This document shows positions 63,832 to 64,000 of a DNA stretch of 64,000 bases, in pieces. Under the pieces are notes generated by a model that did not search any database, had not been told where the DNA came from, and was given only the letters and a program-made list of their open reading frames with translations. Both the position numbers and the translations under genes were made by a program. Positions within the stretch are counted from its first letter, which is position 1. Each line of letters begins with the position of its first letter. The DNA lies in NCBI RefSeq assembly GCF_933775445.1, contig NC_065874.1, forward strand, positions 1,180,501 through 1,244,500, written 5' to 3'. The DNA comes from Argentina anserina. Its lineage: Eukaryota; Streptophyta; Magnoliopsida; Rosales; Rosaceae.

Positions 63832-64000
63832 CAGCTGCCCAGCCTCTAACCCCTTAAACTCGTTTAACTCAAGTTTAACTCTAATCCTAACCCAACTCTA
63901 ACTCATCTCTAATATATATAATTCAATTTTATTCTTAATATATTACTGGAAGAATACCATGCATCGTCCTATCTCTAAAACAACGACTTCGTTCCTTTTC

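Overview
The window is nuclear DNA from a flowering plant, almost certainly a eudicot. The genes have many short introns with GT/AG borders, several plant-only families are present (XTH, gibberellin 2-oxidase, PPDK regulatory protein, DUF295 F-box), and long AT-rich intergenic stretches carry hAT, foldback, LINE and LTR elements. Rosaceae is my guess from general feel only; nothing in the sequence proves it. No prokaryotic or organellar features were seen.

Layout. The left 23 kb is gene-dense: an XTH8-like xyloglucan endotransglucosylase/hydrolase (+, 1.6-3.1 kb), a CRIPT-like zinc protein (+, 3.9-5.2 kb), a five-unit polyubiquitin gene with a leader intron (-, 6.6-8.5 kb), a broken F-box/DUF295 gene (+, 10.0-11.3 kb), a protein with three ubiquitin-like domains (-, 11.5-12.3 kb), an FHA-TDP1 tyrosyl-DNA phosphodiesterase (-, 12.9-17.25 kb) and a DNAJC25-type ER J-protein (-, 20.0-22.8 kb). 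A 60-bp copy of the 3' end of the ubiquitin-like gene lies on the far side of the F-box relic.

The middle (23-47 kb) is repeat-rich. It holds two nearly identical 2.23-kb hAT-like elements flanking a 171-bp spacer; the 8-bp target duplication surrounds the whole pair, not each copy. Next come a 2.37-kb solo LTR with a 5-bp target duplication, and a C20-type gibberellin 2-oxidase gene (-, 31.1-33.7 kb) whose start lies within 80 bp of a nested transposon pair. Further hAT/foldback elements, TA microsatellites and small tandem repeats follow.

The right part holds a PPDK regulatory protein gene (+, 47.1-48.5 kb) whose frame is broken by two opposite one-base shifts, an unrecognised four-exon gene (-, 50.7-52.4 kb), an RNase H/LINE relic, a hAT element with an LTR fragment inside, and about 7 kb of gene-free AT-rich DNA ending in a long-TIR element.

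The genes do not form a pathway. They are independent housekeeping or regulatory genes: cell wall remodelling, protein tagging, DNA repair, ER chaperoning, gibberellin inactivation and chloroplast enzyme control. The most unusual structure is the composite hAT pair at 23,265-27,912, which looks like a macrotransposon. I assigned exons by hand from splice borders and reading phase; for every multi-exon gene the summed coding length is a multiple of three.
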